NCBI GenBank assembly: GCA_947479085.1
Contig: CANJYB010000012.1
Coordinates: 1 to 64,000 of the forward strand
DNA length: 64,000 bases
Reading direction: 5' to 3'
DNA from: Bacteroidota bacterium
GTDB lineage: Bacteria; Bacteroidota; Bacteroidia; 2-12-FULL-35-15
Below, one piece after another: positions 52,953 to 63,157 of the stretch (position 1 is its first letter; each line of letters opens with the position of its first letter). A program made the position numbers and the translations under genes. The notes below the pieces were generated by a model that was not told the origin of the DNA, did not search any database, and worked only from the letters and a program-made list of their open reading frames with translations.

Positions 52953-54131
52953 ATGAGTGAGCGTTCGATAATGCATATTGATCTGGATACGTTTTTTGTT
53001 TCGGTGGAACGGTTAACGAATCCAAAGCTGATAGGGATGCCTGTGCTGGTGGGTGGTACGAGCGACCGTGGTGTGGTGGCTTCGTGCAGCTATGAAGCGC
53101 GGAAGTTTGGTGTTCATTCGGCTATGCCGATGCGGATGGCGAGGCAGCTGTGCCCGGATGCTATTATTGTGAGGGGGGACAGTGAGCAGTACAGTAAGTA
53201 TTCGCAGGTGGTGACTTCTATTATTCATGAAAAGGTGCCGCTGTATGAGAAGACTTCAATAGATGAGTTTTATATTGACCTGACGGGTATGGATACTTTT
53301 TTTGGTTCGTATAAGCTGGCGGGTGAGGTGAGGCAACGGATAATGAAGGAAACGGGTTTGCCGATTTCGTTTGCGCTGAGCACTAATAAAACGGTGGCTA
53401 AGGTGGGTACGGGTGAGGCGAAACCTAACGGGGAGAAGGAGATTCCGCTGGGTACAGAGCGTGGTTTTTTGGCTCCGCTGAGTATTAAGAAGATTCCGAT
53501 GGTGGGTGATAAAACGTTTCAGCTACTGCGGGATATGGGTGTGGCGAAGATACAGACGCTGCAGGAGATGCCTGTGGAGCTGATGGAGCAGGTGCTGGGG
53601 GTGAACGGAAGGGTGATATGGAAGAAGGCGAACGGGATAGATAACAGCCCTGTAGAGCAATATAATGAGCGGAAGAGTGTGAGTACGGAGCAGACTTTTG
53701 ACCAGGACACGATAGATGTAAAGGGGCTGAAGAGCCTGCTGGTGGGGATGACGGAGAAACTGGCTTTTCAGATAAGGAGTGAGGGGATGCTGACGAGCTG
53801 TGTGACGGTGAAGATACGGTATTCGGATTTTAATACGTACACGGTGCAGGCGCATGTGCCTTATACGAGCCTGGACCATGTGCTGATGGAACGGGTGAAG
53901 GGGCTGTTTGATAAGCTGTACCAAAAACGGATGCTGATACGACTGATTGGGGTGAGGTTCAGCGGGCTGGTGATGGGGAGTTACCAGTATAACCTGTTTG
54001 AGGATAATGCAGAACAACTGCAGCTGTACGGGGCGATGGATAAAATGAAGGCGAGGTATGGAGAGAATATAGTGAAACGAGCTTCGAGTATAGATTTGAA
54101 ACTGAGGAACTTTAATCCTTTTAAGGGGTAA
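52953..54131 (+). CDS. dinB: Y-family DNA polymerase IV
   Basis: A 392-residue error-prone translesion polymerase. The catalytic motifs are intact: MHIDLDTFFVSVERL near residue 7 and SIDEFYIDLTGMD near 102, with the SYEARKFGV finger segment near 48. The start at 52953 is chosen on length; 52971 (MHIDLD) is also possible. Codons rich in G and C (CTG, ACG, GGG, AAG) set it apart from dnaE downstream. An inverted repeat (GAACGCTC at 52910, GAGCGTTC at 52959) spans its start. It is likely controlled by the LexA-like repressor. Confidence 0.95.
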   Translation: MSERSIMHIDLDTFFVSVERLTNPKLIGMPVLVGGTSDRGVVASCSYEARKFGVHSAMPMRMARQLCPDAIIVRGDSEQYSKYSQVVTSIIHEKVPLYEKTSIDEFYIDLTGMDTFFGSYKLAGEVRQRIMKETGLPISFALSTNKTVAKVGTGEAKPNGEKEIPLGTERGFLAPLSIKKIPMVGDKTFQLLRDMGVAKIQTLQEMPVELMEQVLGVNGRVIWKKANGIDNSPVEQYNERKSVSTEQTFDQDTIDVKGLKSLLVGMTEKLAFQIRSEGMLTSCVTVKIRYSDFNTYTVQAHVPYTSLDHVLMERVKGLFDKLYQKRMLIRLIGVRFSGLVMGSYQYNLFEDNAEQLQLYGAMDKMKARYGENIVKRASSIDLKLRNFNPFKG

Positions 54132-54211
54132 GGGGATGGTGGAATTCGGAATTAAGGGCGAACGGGGAAGGAAAGGAAAATGGGAGGTGCGGGGAGGTAA
54201 ATAGGGAAGGA

Positions 54212-54272
54212 TTTCCTTTTTCGGAAATGCTCCCCCAAAGGTTTGGGGACGGGTTTCCTTTTTCGGAAATGC
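54212..54272. repeat. Direct repeats with a hairpin after dinB
   Basis: TTTCCTTTTTCGGAAATGC occurs at 54212-54230 and again at 54254-54272. Between the copies is CCCCAAAGGTTTGGGG, a small hairpin that may help to end the dinB transcript. Confidence 0.5.
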
Positions 54273-54323
54273 CATTTTGACTTAAAAGGAATGATAATCT
54301 GACATAAAAAGAATGTTTTTTTC

Positions 54324-54519
54324 TAAAGTACTATACAAATTTATATAGAGGCCTCACCCCAGCCCCTCTCAAAAGGAGAGGGGCTGGGGGTGAGGTGCAT
54401 TGTGATTTTTTTGAGCTTGGTTTAGTGCTGCCCCCTCTCCTTTGGAGAGGGGATGAAGGGGTGAGGCGTTTATGAAAGAGATTTTCATTAGCCATTCTTG
54501 AAATTTGTATAGTACTTTA
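54324..54519. repeat. MITE-like palindromic element between dinB and dnaE
   Basis: Perfect 19-bp terminal inverted repeats: TAAAGTACTATACAAATTT at 54324-54342 and its reverse complement at 54501-54519. Inside, the GCCTCACCCC / GGGGTGAGGC pair and a CAGCCCCTCTC / GAGAGGGGCTG hairpin nest. It has no coding capacity. Target-site duplication is uncertain (T-runs on both sides). With the dinB tail it fills 54132-54539. Confidence 0.7.
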
Positions 54520-54539
54520 ATTTTTTTCTTAAAATACCC

Positions 54540-57485
54540 ATGTTACTCAATTGCCATACCTATTACAGTTTTTGTTACGGAACTTTTACGGTAGAAGAAT
54601 TATTAGATGAAGTAAAGCAAAAAGGATATTCTTCTTTTGTTCTCTCTGATATTAATAATACTTCTGCATGTATTTATGCGGTTCGTTCGGCAATAGAACA
54701 GGGTATAAAACCCATACTTGGTATTGATTTCCGAAACAATGCAAAACAACAATACGTTGGTATCGCCATTAATAATGAAGGATTCAGGGAACTGAACGAA
54801 CACCTTTCTTATCATTTGCATAATAATCTTCCCTTTAGTACCCAGGCTCCTGCTTTTAATAATGCGTATATTATTTATCCCTTTGCTAATTACACAGGTT
54901 GGTTATTGAGAGAAAATGAATTTATAGGAATATCGGCAAAAGAAATTGCAAATATGGCTTTCCTGCCGGTCAGAAAATATCTTAATAAGTTGGTGGCATT
55001 GCAGCCGGTCAGTTTTGCTGGCAAGCGGCAATTCAACGCACACAGGTTACTCAGAGCTATTGATAAAAATACATTGTTAAGCAAACTGCCGGCAGAGGAA
55101 CAGGGAACCATGGAAGAAGTGATGCTTTCCCGAAACGAAATGCTTGCTGCTTATGCCGGATATCCCGGCATCATTGGCAATACAGAGGCAATACTGAACA
55201 GTTGTAAAATAGATATTGCATTTGGAAAGCTATCAAACAAAAATAAAAAGCATTACACCGATAGTGTTGCAAACGATTTAGCAAAACTAAGGCATGAATG
55301 TGAAGTTGGTTTAAAGTATCGTTACAAAAAACCATCAGCAGAAGTGCTTCAACGGGTAGAAAAGGAATTGCAGATAATTGAACAAATGAACTTCTCGTCC
55401 TATTTTCTTATTAATTGGGATATTATACAATATGCACAACGTAAAAATTATTACTGGGTAGGCAGGGGCAGCGGGGCAAATAGCATGGTGGCTTATCTGC
55501 TTCGTATTACTGATGTGGACCCTATCAAACTTGATTTGTATTTCGAACGTTTTATAAATCCTGCACGCACCAATCCGCCTGATTTTGATATGGATTTTTC
55601 GTGGACCGACAGGGATGATATTACCCGGTATATATTTGATACCTTCAGACATACTCATACAGCATTGGTGGGCGCTTATAATACATTTCAGCAAGACGCG
55701 GTGATTCGTGAACTGGGAAAAGTATTTGGATTGCCTCCTGAAGAAATAGATAAATTACAATCACCTGCAAAGTTTCCTGATGTGGATGAGTTTGGGAAAT
55801 TAGTGTTACGATACAGTAAATTAATTCACGGTTTTCCGAGTCATTTAAGTGTTCATTCCAGCGGTATCTTGATTTCAGAACAACCCATCAGCAGTTATTG
55901 TGCTACCAATATGCCTCCCAAAGGTTATCCTACCGCGCAATTCAGTATGCTGGAAGCAGAAGATATCGGTCTTGCAAAATTTGATATTCTCAGCCAGCGC
56001 GGCTTAGGGAAGATAAAAGATGCCATACAGATTATTAAAGAAAACAGGAATGTAGAGATAGATATACACGACATTGAGAAATTTACAAGTGATGAAAAGG
56101 TAAAAGTATTGTTGCGGGAAGGAAAAACGATAGGTTGTTTTTATGTGGAGTCTCCTGCCATGCGTATGTTATTGGCTAAGCTGAATGCAGATGATTACCT
56201 CAGACTGGTGGCTGCAAGTTCTATTATACGGCCGGGTGTGGCAAAGAGCGGGATGATGCGTGAATATATATTACGGTATCGTGATGAAAGCAGGCGTAAA
56301 AAAGCGAGAGAAGATTTGCCTGAGCTATATGACTTGCTGGAAGAAACATACGGGGTGATGGTGTACCAGGAAGATGTAATTAAAGTGGCGCATTTTTTTG
56401 CAGGCTTAACATTAACAGAGGCTGATTATTTGCGAAGAGGAATGTCGTGGAAATTCAAACAACGTAATGAGTTTAATTTGGTAAGAGAAAAGTTTTTCTC
56501 CAATTGCAGGAAGAAAAATCATAATGAAAAAGTGATCCTTGACACATGGACACAGATAGAAAGCTTTGCCAACTTTGCATTCTCCAAAGGGCATTCTGCA
56601 AGTTATGCCGTGGAGAGTTACCAGGCTTTGTACCTGAAAGCGTATTACCCTTTGGAATATATGGTTGCAACCTTAAATAATGGCGGAGGATTTTACCGTA
56701 AGGAATTATATCTTCATGAAGCTCGTATGCACAATGGTATTATTCTCCCTCCTTGTGTAAATAACAGCGATGTACTATGTGTTATTAAAAACACAACTAT
56801 TTATTTGGGTTTAAATATGATTAGTGGACTGGAGGAACAAACTGTTGTAAATATAGTTCGTGAACGTAATCAGAATGGACCTTTTGCGGGGATACAAAAT
56901 TTTATTAAACGTGTTCCCATATCTCTTGATCAAACCCGTCTATTAATTCGTGTGGGTGCGTTTGCATTTACCAATAAAAATAAAAAGGAATTGTTGTGGG
57001 AGATATATTCGCTGATTAATCCTCTGAAAAAGGTGGAAGTTGTAAACGAATTGTTTGATGTGCAGCCACAAAACTGGCAATTACCAAAGCTTATAAGCAA
57101 TATCCATGATGACGCTTTTGACGAAATAGAATTATTGGGTTTTCCTCTTTGTTCGCCATTTGATATTCTGAAAGATGATTTGCCTGAAACATTGACAGCA
57201 AAAGAATTGAAAAACCATATTGGAAAAACAGTAACCATTGTGGGCTACCTGGTAACTTATAAAAACACATCTACTTCTAAGGGAGAACGCATGTGTTTCG
57301 GTACTTTTACAGATACAGAGGGCAGATGGATAGACACCGTGCATTTTCCTCCTTCTCTAAAACAATATCCATTTATCGGACCGGGTTGTTATTTACTAAC
57401 AGGAAAAGTAACCGAAGAATTTGATTTTATTACTATAGAAATAAACGAAATGCATCGGTTATCAACTGTAGACAGAGAAAATTAA
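54540..57485 (+). CDS. dnaE: Short DNA polymerase III alpha-type subunit (mutagenesis paralogue)
   Basis: A 981-residue C-family polymerase, 150-400 residues shorter than replicative DnaE. A PHP domain (CHTYYSFCYGTFTVEELL, residues 5-22 onward) comes first. The catalytic core has GRGSGANSMVAYLL near 308 and PPDFDMDFSW near 346, holding the Asp residues; the third falls in the region near 520. The thumb/finger and OB-fold (KTVTIVGYLVTYKNTSTSKG near 897) follow. Pairing with dinB and an S24 repressor marks this as the damage-induced paralogue. The C-terminal tau/clamp-binding tail seems reduced. Confidence 0.9.
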   Translation: MLLNCHTYYSFCYGTFTVEELLDEVKQKGYSSFVLSDINNTSACIYAVRSAIEQGIKPILGIDFRNNAKQQYVGIAINNEGFRELNEHLSYHLHNNLPFSTQAPAFNNAYIIYPFANYTGWLLRENEFIGISAKEIANMAFLPVRKYLNKLVALQPVSFAGKRQFNAHRLLRAIDKNTLLSKLPAEEQGTMEEVMLSRNEMLAAYAGYPGIIGNTEAILNSCKIDIAFGKLSNKNKKHYTDSVANDLAKLRHECEVGLKYRYKKPSAEVLQRVEKELQIIEQMNFSSYFLINWDIIQYAQRKNYYWVGRGSGANSMVAYLLRITDVDPIKLDLYFERFINPARTNPPDFDMDFSWTDRDDITRYIFDTFRHTHTALVGAYNTFQQDAVIRELGKVFGLPPEEIDKLQSPAKFPDVDEFGKLVLRYSKLIHGFPSHLSVHSSGILISEQPISSYCATNMPPKGYPTAQFSMLEAEDIGLAKFDILSQRGLGKIKDAIQIIKENRNVEIDIHDIEKFTSDEKVKVLLREGKTIGCFYVESPAMRMLLAKLNADDYLRLVAASSIIRPGVAKSGMMREYILRYRDESRRKKAREDLPELYDLLEETYGVMVYQEDVIKVAHFFAGLTLTEADYLRRGMSWKFKQRNEFNLVREKFFSNCRKKNHNEKVILDTWTQIESFANFAFSKGHSASYAVESYQALYLKAYYPLEYMVATLNNGGGFYRKELYLHEARMHNGIILPPCVNNSDVLCVIKNTTIYLGLNMISGLEEQTVVNIVRERNQNGPFAGIQNFIKRVPISLDQTRLLIRVGAFAFTNKNKKELLWEIYSLINPLKKVEVVNELFDVQPQNWQLPKLISNIHDDAFDEIELLGFPLCSPFDILKDDLPETLTAKELKNHIGKTVTIVGYLVTYKNTSTSKGERMCFGTFTDTEGRWIDTVHFPPSLKQYPFIGPGCYLLTGKVTEEFDFITIEINEMHRLSTVDREN

Positions 57486-57490
57486 CTTCC

Positions 57491-59692
57491 CTATAAATTC
57501 TGCATAAAGTAATCTGAAATTTTATTGAAGAGGTGGACACGGTCTTTGCCGAGGACATTGTGTTCGTGGCCGGGATATACGTAATAATCGACCTGCTTGC
57601 CTTTATCCACACATGCTTTGATAAACATCATAGAGTTTTGCCAAACCACTACATTATCCTGTGCACCATGAATTACCAATAGTTTACCCTTGAGATTATC
57701 GATATGGTTCATAACGTTTGCTTGCTTGTATCCATCAGGGTTAGTTTGAGGAGTGTCCATGTATCGTTCGGTGTACATTACTTCATAATAGCTCCAATCG
57801 ATAACTGGTCCTCCGGCAACGGCAACCTTAAAAATAGCAGGATAACGGGTCATGATGCTGGTGGTCATAAATCCACCAAAGCTCCAGCCCATGATGCCCA
57901 TGCGTTTGGAATCGACCCAGGGGCGGGATTGTAAATAATTGATGCCAACCATCTGGTCTTCCATTTCGACTGTGCCGAGTTGGCGGAAAGTGGCTTGTTC
58001 GAATGCGAGGCCGCGGTTGGCACTTCCTCTGCCATCTAACGTAAAAACAACATAACCTCTTTCTGCCATATATTGCAGCCACATATCGCCTCCGCCATTC
58101 CATGTGTTGTTTATCAACTGAACTCCAGGTCCGTTATATAAATACACTATTACAGGATATTTTTTGGTAGAATCAAAATCAACAGGTTTGAACATACGGC
58201 AAAATAAATCATCGCCCGAATCGGATTTTAATTTGAAAAGGGAGAGCTGGCCGAGCTTATAGTCTTTTAAAGGGTTTTCGGCTTGTTTTAATGTTTGCAG
58301 CTTTTTTCCTTTTGTGTCGTAAATGGAAATTTCGCGGGGAACTGTGGTGGATTGAAAATTATCTATAAAATATTTTTTATTGTCGCTGAGCATTACTGTG
58401 TGTGTGCCATCGCCCTGCGTAAGGCGGGTGATTTTATAATCTTTCATGTTCATACTGTAAAAGTTGCGGGTAATGCCACTTTCGGCTGTTGAACTGAAAT
58501 ACAAGTTTTCACCTTTGTCGTCAAACCCGGCAAAATCAGTAATGGCCCACTTTCCATCTCCGTTGGTTTTATTTTGAATTAAAAGGTCTTTGTAATGAAC
58601 GGGCACTGCTTCAAATTTGAAATAGGTTAAATGATTGTATCCCACTTTCTGGTCGAAAGAATCCTGTTCGGATTGTAAAACAAATTCATCATTTTTATTT
58701 GGAAGAAAAACAATGGGGTGCATAGGATGGACGTATTTATCATTTTTCTGTGTATAAAAAGTTCTCTCAAAATCCCCTGTAGTTGCGCTGTAGGAATTAA
58801 GTTTCATTTCATTCTGGTCGCGATTTAATACCTGGATAAAAATATGTTGCTCATCGGGACTCCAGGCAATGTTGGTTAGATATTGTTCTTTGGGCTCGCC
58901 TGTTTTTAAAAACACGGTGGTGTGTTTAGTCATATTATAAACTCCGACTGTTACTTCATGACTTTTATCTCCGGCCATGGGGTATTTTATTTCGTGCACT
59001 TTTGCAGGACGAACTGTCCAGTCGATGATGGGATAATCGGTAACCATGCGCTGGTCCATTCTGTAAAACGCAAGCATATCGCCCTTTGGCGACCAGTAGG
59101 TTCCTTTTGAAATACCAAACTCATCGCGGTGTACGGATTGTCCGTTTACAATGTTTGAGTCTGCATCATTGGTAACCGGAATTTTATTTTTGAAATCATA
59201 AACATATAAATTGTTTTTTATTGTATAAGCCACATAGTTGGAAACCTTTGCCACATCAACATGTTCAGCATCTGCTCCAAAATCCCTGTTTGCTTCTCTA
59301 CTGATTAATTTTGCTTTATATACATAGCCTATCAATGTTTTTTCTGTTTCAAAAGTAAATTGGTCTGCATTGTTCCATTGCATAGCTGGAAATGCTTCCA
59401 ACGGTTTTAAACCAGCTTTTACCAACGCATCATTCAATTCTTTTAATGTTGCAACCGTTTCCTGTTTATTGTTTTCAGCATTCCCAATAATCAATACGTC
59501 TTCGTTTTCTTTTTTATCCACGAAAGAATATTTATCAGTTCCTTTCACCCACATCAATTGTTTTAACCGAGCAGGAGCAAGGGTAGTTTTTTGTTTGATG
59601 ATTGCTTCCTCCATGGTAAGCAATTTGGTTTGAGCAACGGCAACCTGTATGAATAATACAAGTGATGCGAGGATAAGGGTGTGTTTTTTCAT
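57491..59692 (-). CDS. Dipeptidyl peptidase IV (S9 family)
   Basis: A 733-residue serine peptidase. A signal peptide (residues 1-20, ending VAVAQ) sends it to the periplasm. An N-terminal eight-blade beta-propeller (residues 60-480) is followed by an alpha/beta hydrolase domain. The catalytic triad is visible: Ser in MGWSFGGFMTT near 610, Asp in HGAQDNVVVW near 685 and His in PGHEHNVLG near 715. It would remove dipeptides, typically after Pro. The gene ends six bases from the convergent dnaE gene. Confidence 0.93.
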   Translation of the reverse strand: MKKHTLILASLVLFIQVAVAQTKLLTMEEAIIKQKTTLAPARLKQLMWVKGTDKYSFVDKKENEDVLIIGNAENNKQETVATLKELNDALVKAGLKPLEAFPAMQWNNADQFTFETEKTLIGYVYKAKLISREANRDFGADAEHVDVAKVSNYVAYTIKNNLYVYDFKNKIPVTNDADSNIVNGQSVHRDEFGISKGTYWSPKGDMLAFYRMDQRMVTDYPIIDWTVRPAKVHEIKYPMAGDKSHEVTVGVYNMTKHTTVFLKTGEPKEQYLTNIAWSPDEQHIFIQVLNRDQNEMKLNSYSATTGDFERTFYTQKNDKYVHPMHPIVFLPNKNDEFVLQSEQDSFDQKVGYNHLTYFKFEAVPVHYKDLLIQNKTNGDGKWAITDFAGFDDKGENLYFSSTAESGITRNFYSMNMKDYKITRLTQGDGTHTVMLSDNKKYFIDNFQSTTVPREISIYDTKGKKLQTLKQAENPLKDYKLGQLSLFKLKSDSGDDLFCRMFKPVDFDSTKKYPVIVYLYNGPGVQLINNTWNGGGDMWLQYMAERGYVVFTLDGRGSANRGLAFEQATFRQLGTVEMEDQMVGINYLQSRPWVDSKRMGIMGWSFGGFMTTSIMTRYPAIFKVAVAGGPVIDWSYYEVMYTERYMDTPQTNPDGYKQANVMNHIDNLKGKLLVIHGAQDNVVVWQNSMMFIKACVDKGKQVDYYVYPGHEHNVLGKDRVHLFNKISDYFMQNL

Positions 59693-59723
59693 TGATTATT
59701 TAATGTTAGAATTCAGTCGTTTT

Positions 59724-59748
59724 CCCTCTCCCTGAAGAAAGGAGAGGG
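59724..59748 (-). terminator. Hairpin between metG and the DPP IV gene
   Basis: CCCTCTCC pairs with GGAGAGGG around a nine-base loop, 26 bases after the metG stop. There is no good T-run, so efficiency is unknown. Confidence 0.4.
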
Positions 59749-59773
59749 AGACGAACAATGAAGTACTTAGTTT

Positions 59774-61879
59774 TTATTTTATTATCGAACCATTGTTTGT
59801 TCCTGGTTTTACAGGTGAAACAAAACTTAATTCACCTTTTTCATTTTCAGAACATAAAATCATTCCACGGCTTTCGATATTCTTCAGCATGCGCGGAGCA
59901 AGGTTTACAAGGATACTTACCTGTTGCCCGATGATGTCTTCGGGTTTATAATATTGAGCAATGCCAGAAACAACAGTACGAATGTCGATACCTGTATCTA
60001 TTTTTAATTTCAGAAGTTTATCGGTTTTAGGAACGCGTTCTGCTTCCAGGATTGTTCCAACGCGTATGTCCATTTTGGCAAATTCATTAAAGGTGATTTC
60101 GGGTTTGCCTTCTGCCACTTTAGGTTTTTCTTCTTCCGAATTTTGACTCAATTCTTTTGACTTACTTGCTTCATTTTCCATTTTAGAATTTGATAATTTA
60201 GTTACCTGGTAAACCATCTGTTCATCTTCTACTTTTTCGAATAAAAGACTTGCCGTATTTATTTTATGACCGGCCAATAGCAAATCGGTGCGGGTGGCAT
60301 CTTTCCATTTCAACCCTTCGTTTAAGTTTAGCATTGTTGCCAGCTTTTTTGAAGTAAAAGGTAAAAACGGTTCCATTACAATGGTAAGGTTGGCACATAT
60401 CTGCAGGGAGATATTCATAATGGTTTGTACCCGTTTGGGATCTGTTTTAATTAATATCCACGGCTCGTTTTCGGCAAGGTATTTATTTCCCATACGTGCC
60501 AGGTTCATTAGTTCTGCCAATGCTTCGCGAAAACGATAGTTCTCAATACTTGCAGCAATCTTTGCTGGGTATTTACTCATTTCTTCGAGCAATAAAATAT
60601 CGGCTTTGTTGTATTCCTCAGCCACCGGCACATTGCCTTCGTAATATTTATGGGTAAGAACAAGGGTGCGGTTAACGAAATTACCAAGTATAGCAACCAG
60701 TTCATTATTGTTTTTGGCCTGGAAATCTTTCCAGGTAAAATCATTGTCCTTGGTTTCAGGGGCATTTGCGCAAAGTGTATAACGCAATACATCCTGCTTG
60801 TCTTTAAACTCGAGTAAATACTCATGAAGCCAGACAGCCCAGTTACGTGAAGTAGAAATTTTATCTCCTTCAAGGTTAAGGAATTCATTGGCAGGAACAT
60901 TTTCAGGAACAATGTAAGAACCTTCTGCCATTAGCATAGCAGGGAAAATGATGCAATGAAAAACAATATTGTCTTTCCCGATGAAGTGAACCAGCTTGGT
61001 TTCCTTGTCTTTCCAGTAAAGTTCCCAGTCAGAAGATTTTGGATGTTGGATATTAGATGTTGGATTTTGAAAAAGTTCTTTTGTTGCAGAGATATAACCA
61101 ATGGGTGCATCAAACCAAACGTATAATACTTTTCCTTCTGCACCACCCACTGGTACTTTTACACCCCAATCCAAATCTCGTGTCATGGCGCGGGGTTGCA
61201 GGCCTGCATTTAACCAACTCTTGCATTGTCCGAAAACATTCGTTTTCCAGTCTTTGTGAGAATCGATATATGCTTCAATCTCTGGTTGCATTTTATCCAA
61301 CGGAAGGAACCAGTTCCTTGTGCTTTTTAATATAGGTTTCTCACCGGAAAGAGTGGAACGGGGATTTATTAAATCAGTGGCATTAAGTGTGCTGCCGCAG
61401 TTTTCGCACTGGTCACCATAAGCGTTTTCGTTTCCACATTTGGGACAAGTGCCAATAATATACCTGTCTGCTAAAAACTGGTTGGCTTTTTCATCAAAAT
61501 ATTGCTCCGTAATTTCTTCTTCGAAAACACCTTTATCATAAAGGGTTTTGAAAAACCCGGAAGCTGTTTCATGATGTGTTTTAGAAGAAGTCCGGGAATA
61601 AATATCAAACGAAATTCCAAACTCTTTGAAAGCATCACCCATTATTTTATGGTATTTGTCCACCACCTGTTGAGGTGTGATTCCTTCTTTTTTTGCTTTA
61701 ATGGTAATGGGTACGCCATGTTCGTCAGAACCACAAATAAATTTTACATCTTCCCCGCTTGAGCGAAGGTAACGAACGTAAATATCAGCAGGCAGGTAAC
61801 AACCCGCCAGGTGGCCTATGTGGACAGGTCCATTGGCATAAGGTAATGCTGCGGTAACGGTATGTCTTTTATATTTCAT
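59774..61879 (-). CDS. metG: Methionyl-tRNA synthetase
   Basis: A 701-residue class I synthetase. The HIGH motif lies in [16 protein letters not shown] near residue 11. A zinc knuckle appears as [19 protein letters not shown] near 144, and the KMSKS-type motif as DKISTSRNW near 350. The C-terminal tRNA-binding (EMAP-like) domain begins [18 protein letters not shown] near 600. A stretch of about 40 Lys/Glu-rich residues links it to the core. It charges tRNA-Met. The promoter box lies just upstream. Confidence 0.96.
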   Translation of the reverse strand: MKYKRHTVTAALPYANGPVHIGHLAGCYLPADIYVRYLRSSGEDVKFICGSDEHGVPITIKAKKEGITPQQVVDKYHKIMGDAFKEFGISFDIYSRTSSKTHHETASGFFKTLYDKGVFEEEITEQYFDEKANQFLADRYIIGTCPKCGNENAYGDQCENCGSTLNATDLINPRSTLSGEKPILKSTRNWFLPLDKMQPEIEAYIDSHKDWKTNVFGQCKSWLNAGLQPRAMTRDLDWGVKVPVGGAEGKVLYVWFDAPIGYISATKELFQNPTSNIQHPKSSDWELYWKDKETKLVHFIGKDNIVFHCIIFPAMLMAEGSYIVPENVPANEFLNLEGDKISTSRNWAVWLHEYLLEFKDKQDVLRYTLCANAPETKDNDFTWKDFQAKNNNELVAILGNFVNRTLVLTHKYYEGNVPVAEEYNKADILLLEEMSKYPAKIAASIENYRFREALAELMNLARMGNKYLAENEPWILIKTDPKRVQTIMNISLQICANLTIVMEPFLPFTSKKLATMLNLNEGLKWKDATRTDLLLAGHKINTASLLFEKVEDEQMVYQVTKLSNSKMENEASKSKELSQNSEEEKPKVAEGKPEITFNEFAKMDIRVGTILEAERVPKTDKLLKLKIDTGIDIRTVVSGIAQYYKPEDIIGQQVSILVNLAPRMLKNIESRGMILCSENEKGELSFVSPVKPGTNNGSIIK

Positions 61880-61887
61880 AATTTTGT

Positions 61888-61895
61888 CAAAGATA
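61888..61895 (-). promoter_or_regulatory. -7 box of metG
   Basis: Minus-strand TATCTTTG matches TAnnTTTG and TTG lies 16 bases upstream of it. The start codon at 61879 is only nine bases downstream, so the message may have almost no leader. Confidence 0.6.
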
Positions 61896-61920
61896 ATAAT
61901 ACTTATTTATACAAAACTAA

Positions 61921-62829
61921 ATGATAACTCCATCTTATTTAAAACAAGGCGACAAAATCGGTATAGTGGCTTGCGCCAGGTTAATATCGCAGGAAGAACT
62001 TCTACCTGCATTGGATATTTTAAATAGTTGGGGACTGGAAGTGGTGTTGGGCAAAAACTTATTTAATACCAACAATCAATTTGCAGGAACGGATGCAGAA
62101 CGGGCAGAAGACCTGCAAAGCATGATGGACGATGCAACTATAAAAGCAGTGATTAGTGCCAGGGGTGGCTATGGTACTGTGCGCATTGTTGACAGACTTG
62201 ATTTTACTACCTTTAAAAAACACCCGAAATGGATAATTGGGTATAGTGATATTACTGTTCTTCATTCGCATATTCATAATTTTGGTATAGAAACTTTACA
62301 TGCTACTATGCCTATCAATTTTGCAAAGAATAAGGAGGCAACGGAAAGTTTAAAGAAAGCGTTGTTCGGAGAAGGAATGAATTATCAAATGGAACTTCAT
62401 GAATTGAACAGAAATGGAAATGCGGTTGGGGAATTAATTGGTGGTAACCTGTCTTTATTGTATGCTTTGTCGGGCAGTGTTTCAGATGTGGATACAAAAG
62501 GAAAAATTTTATTTATTGAAGATCTGGATGAGTATTTATATCATGTAGACCGGATGGTGGTGAACCTGAAACGTTCTGGGAAATTGGAACACCTTTCGGG
62601 TTTGGTGATAGGAGGAATGACAGATATGAAAGACAATACCATTCCATTTGGTAAAACTGCAGAAGAAATAATAATGGATGCAGTGAAAGAATATACTTAC
62701 CCTGTTTGTTTTAATTTCCCTGGAGGACATATAGATAAAAACATGGCTATGTATTTGGGTAGGAAAGTAAATTTGAGTGTTGGAGAGAAGAGCACCCTCA
62801 CCTTTGCAATAAAAAAAGTCCTGCACTAA
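61921..62829 (+). CDS. LD-carboxypeptidase (S66 family)
   Basis: A 302-residue serine peptidase that removes the terminal D-amino acid of murein tetrapeptides during cell-wall recycling. The catalytic Ser lies in IGYSDITVLH near residue 106. Glu in FIEDLDEY near 200 and His in FPGGHIDKN near 270 complete the S66 triad. No signal peptide is present, so it acts in the cytosol, as is usual. It is divergent from metG. The terminator hairpin overlaps its last codons. Confidence 0.92.
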   Translation: MITPSYLKQGDKIGIVACARLISQEELLPALDILNSWGLEVVLGKNLFNTNNQFAGTDAERAEDLQSMMDDATIKAVISARGGYGTVRIVDRLDFTTFKKHPKWIIGYSDITVLHSHIHNFGIETLHATMPINFAKNKEATESLKKALFGEGMNYQMELHELNRNGNAVGELIGGNLSLLYALSGSVSDVDTKGKILFIEDLDEYLYHVDRMVVNLKRSGKLEHLSGLVIGGMTDMKDNTIPFGKTAEEIIMDAVKEYTYPVCFNFPGGHIDKNMAMYLGRKVNLSVGEKSTLTFAIKKVLH

Positions 62830-62846
62830 AGCAGGGCTTTTTTATT
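62810..62846 (+). terminator. Intrinsic terminator of the LD-carboxypeptidase gene
   Basis: AAAAAAGTCCTGC pairs with GCAGGGCTTTTTT (one G-T) around ACTAAA. The stop codon lies in the loop. Confidence 0.85.
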
Positions 62847-62890
62847 GTAATTTTACATCTTTATTAATCTCTTAAACTTTAAATAACAGT

Positions 62891-63088
62891 ATGTTTTCAA
62901 AAGGACAAATCATTTTTGCACTTGTATTTTTTATTGCCTTTGTAATAGCCATTATATGGGCATTCCGAAAAGACAAGAAAGACAACAAATCACTTTTTAA
63001 AGGAAGTTATAAAATTCTTTTATTCTCCCTTTTTATATTTTTTGCATTATTTGCGGTGGTAAAGCTCAAACATCTTTTTTTTCCATAA
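62891..63088 (+). CDS. Small two-helix membrane protein of unknown function
   Basis: A 65-residue protein with two hydrophobic helices (residues about 6-24 and 42-58) and a Lys/Asp-rich loop (RKDKKDNK) between them. That places both ends on the periplasmic side by the positive-inside rule. I do not recognise the family. A TTTAAATAACAGT leader precedes it, without a strong ribosome site. It lies between two terminator or promoter signals and may be expressed alone. Confidence 0.6.
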   Translation: MFSKGQIIFALVFFIAFVIAIIWAFRKDKKDNKSLFKGSYKILLFSLFIFFALFAVVKLKHLFFP

Positions 63089-63123
63089 ATCTTACGTTTA
63101 ATCCATTGTATTGCAAAAAGTCG

Positions 63124-63131
63124 TATTTTTG
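63124..63131 (+). promoter_or_regulatory. -7 box upstream of the last gene
   Basis: TATTTTTG matches TAnnTTTG; TTG at 63106-63108 may be the -33 element. Confidence 0.5.
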
Positions 63132-63157
63132 TATATAAATTATCAGGTTAAAATATC

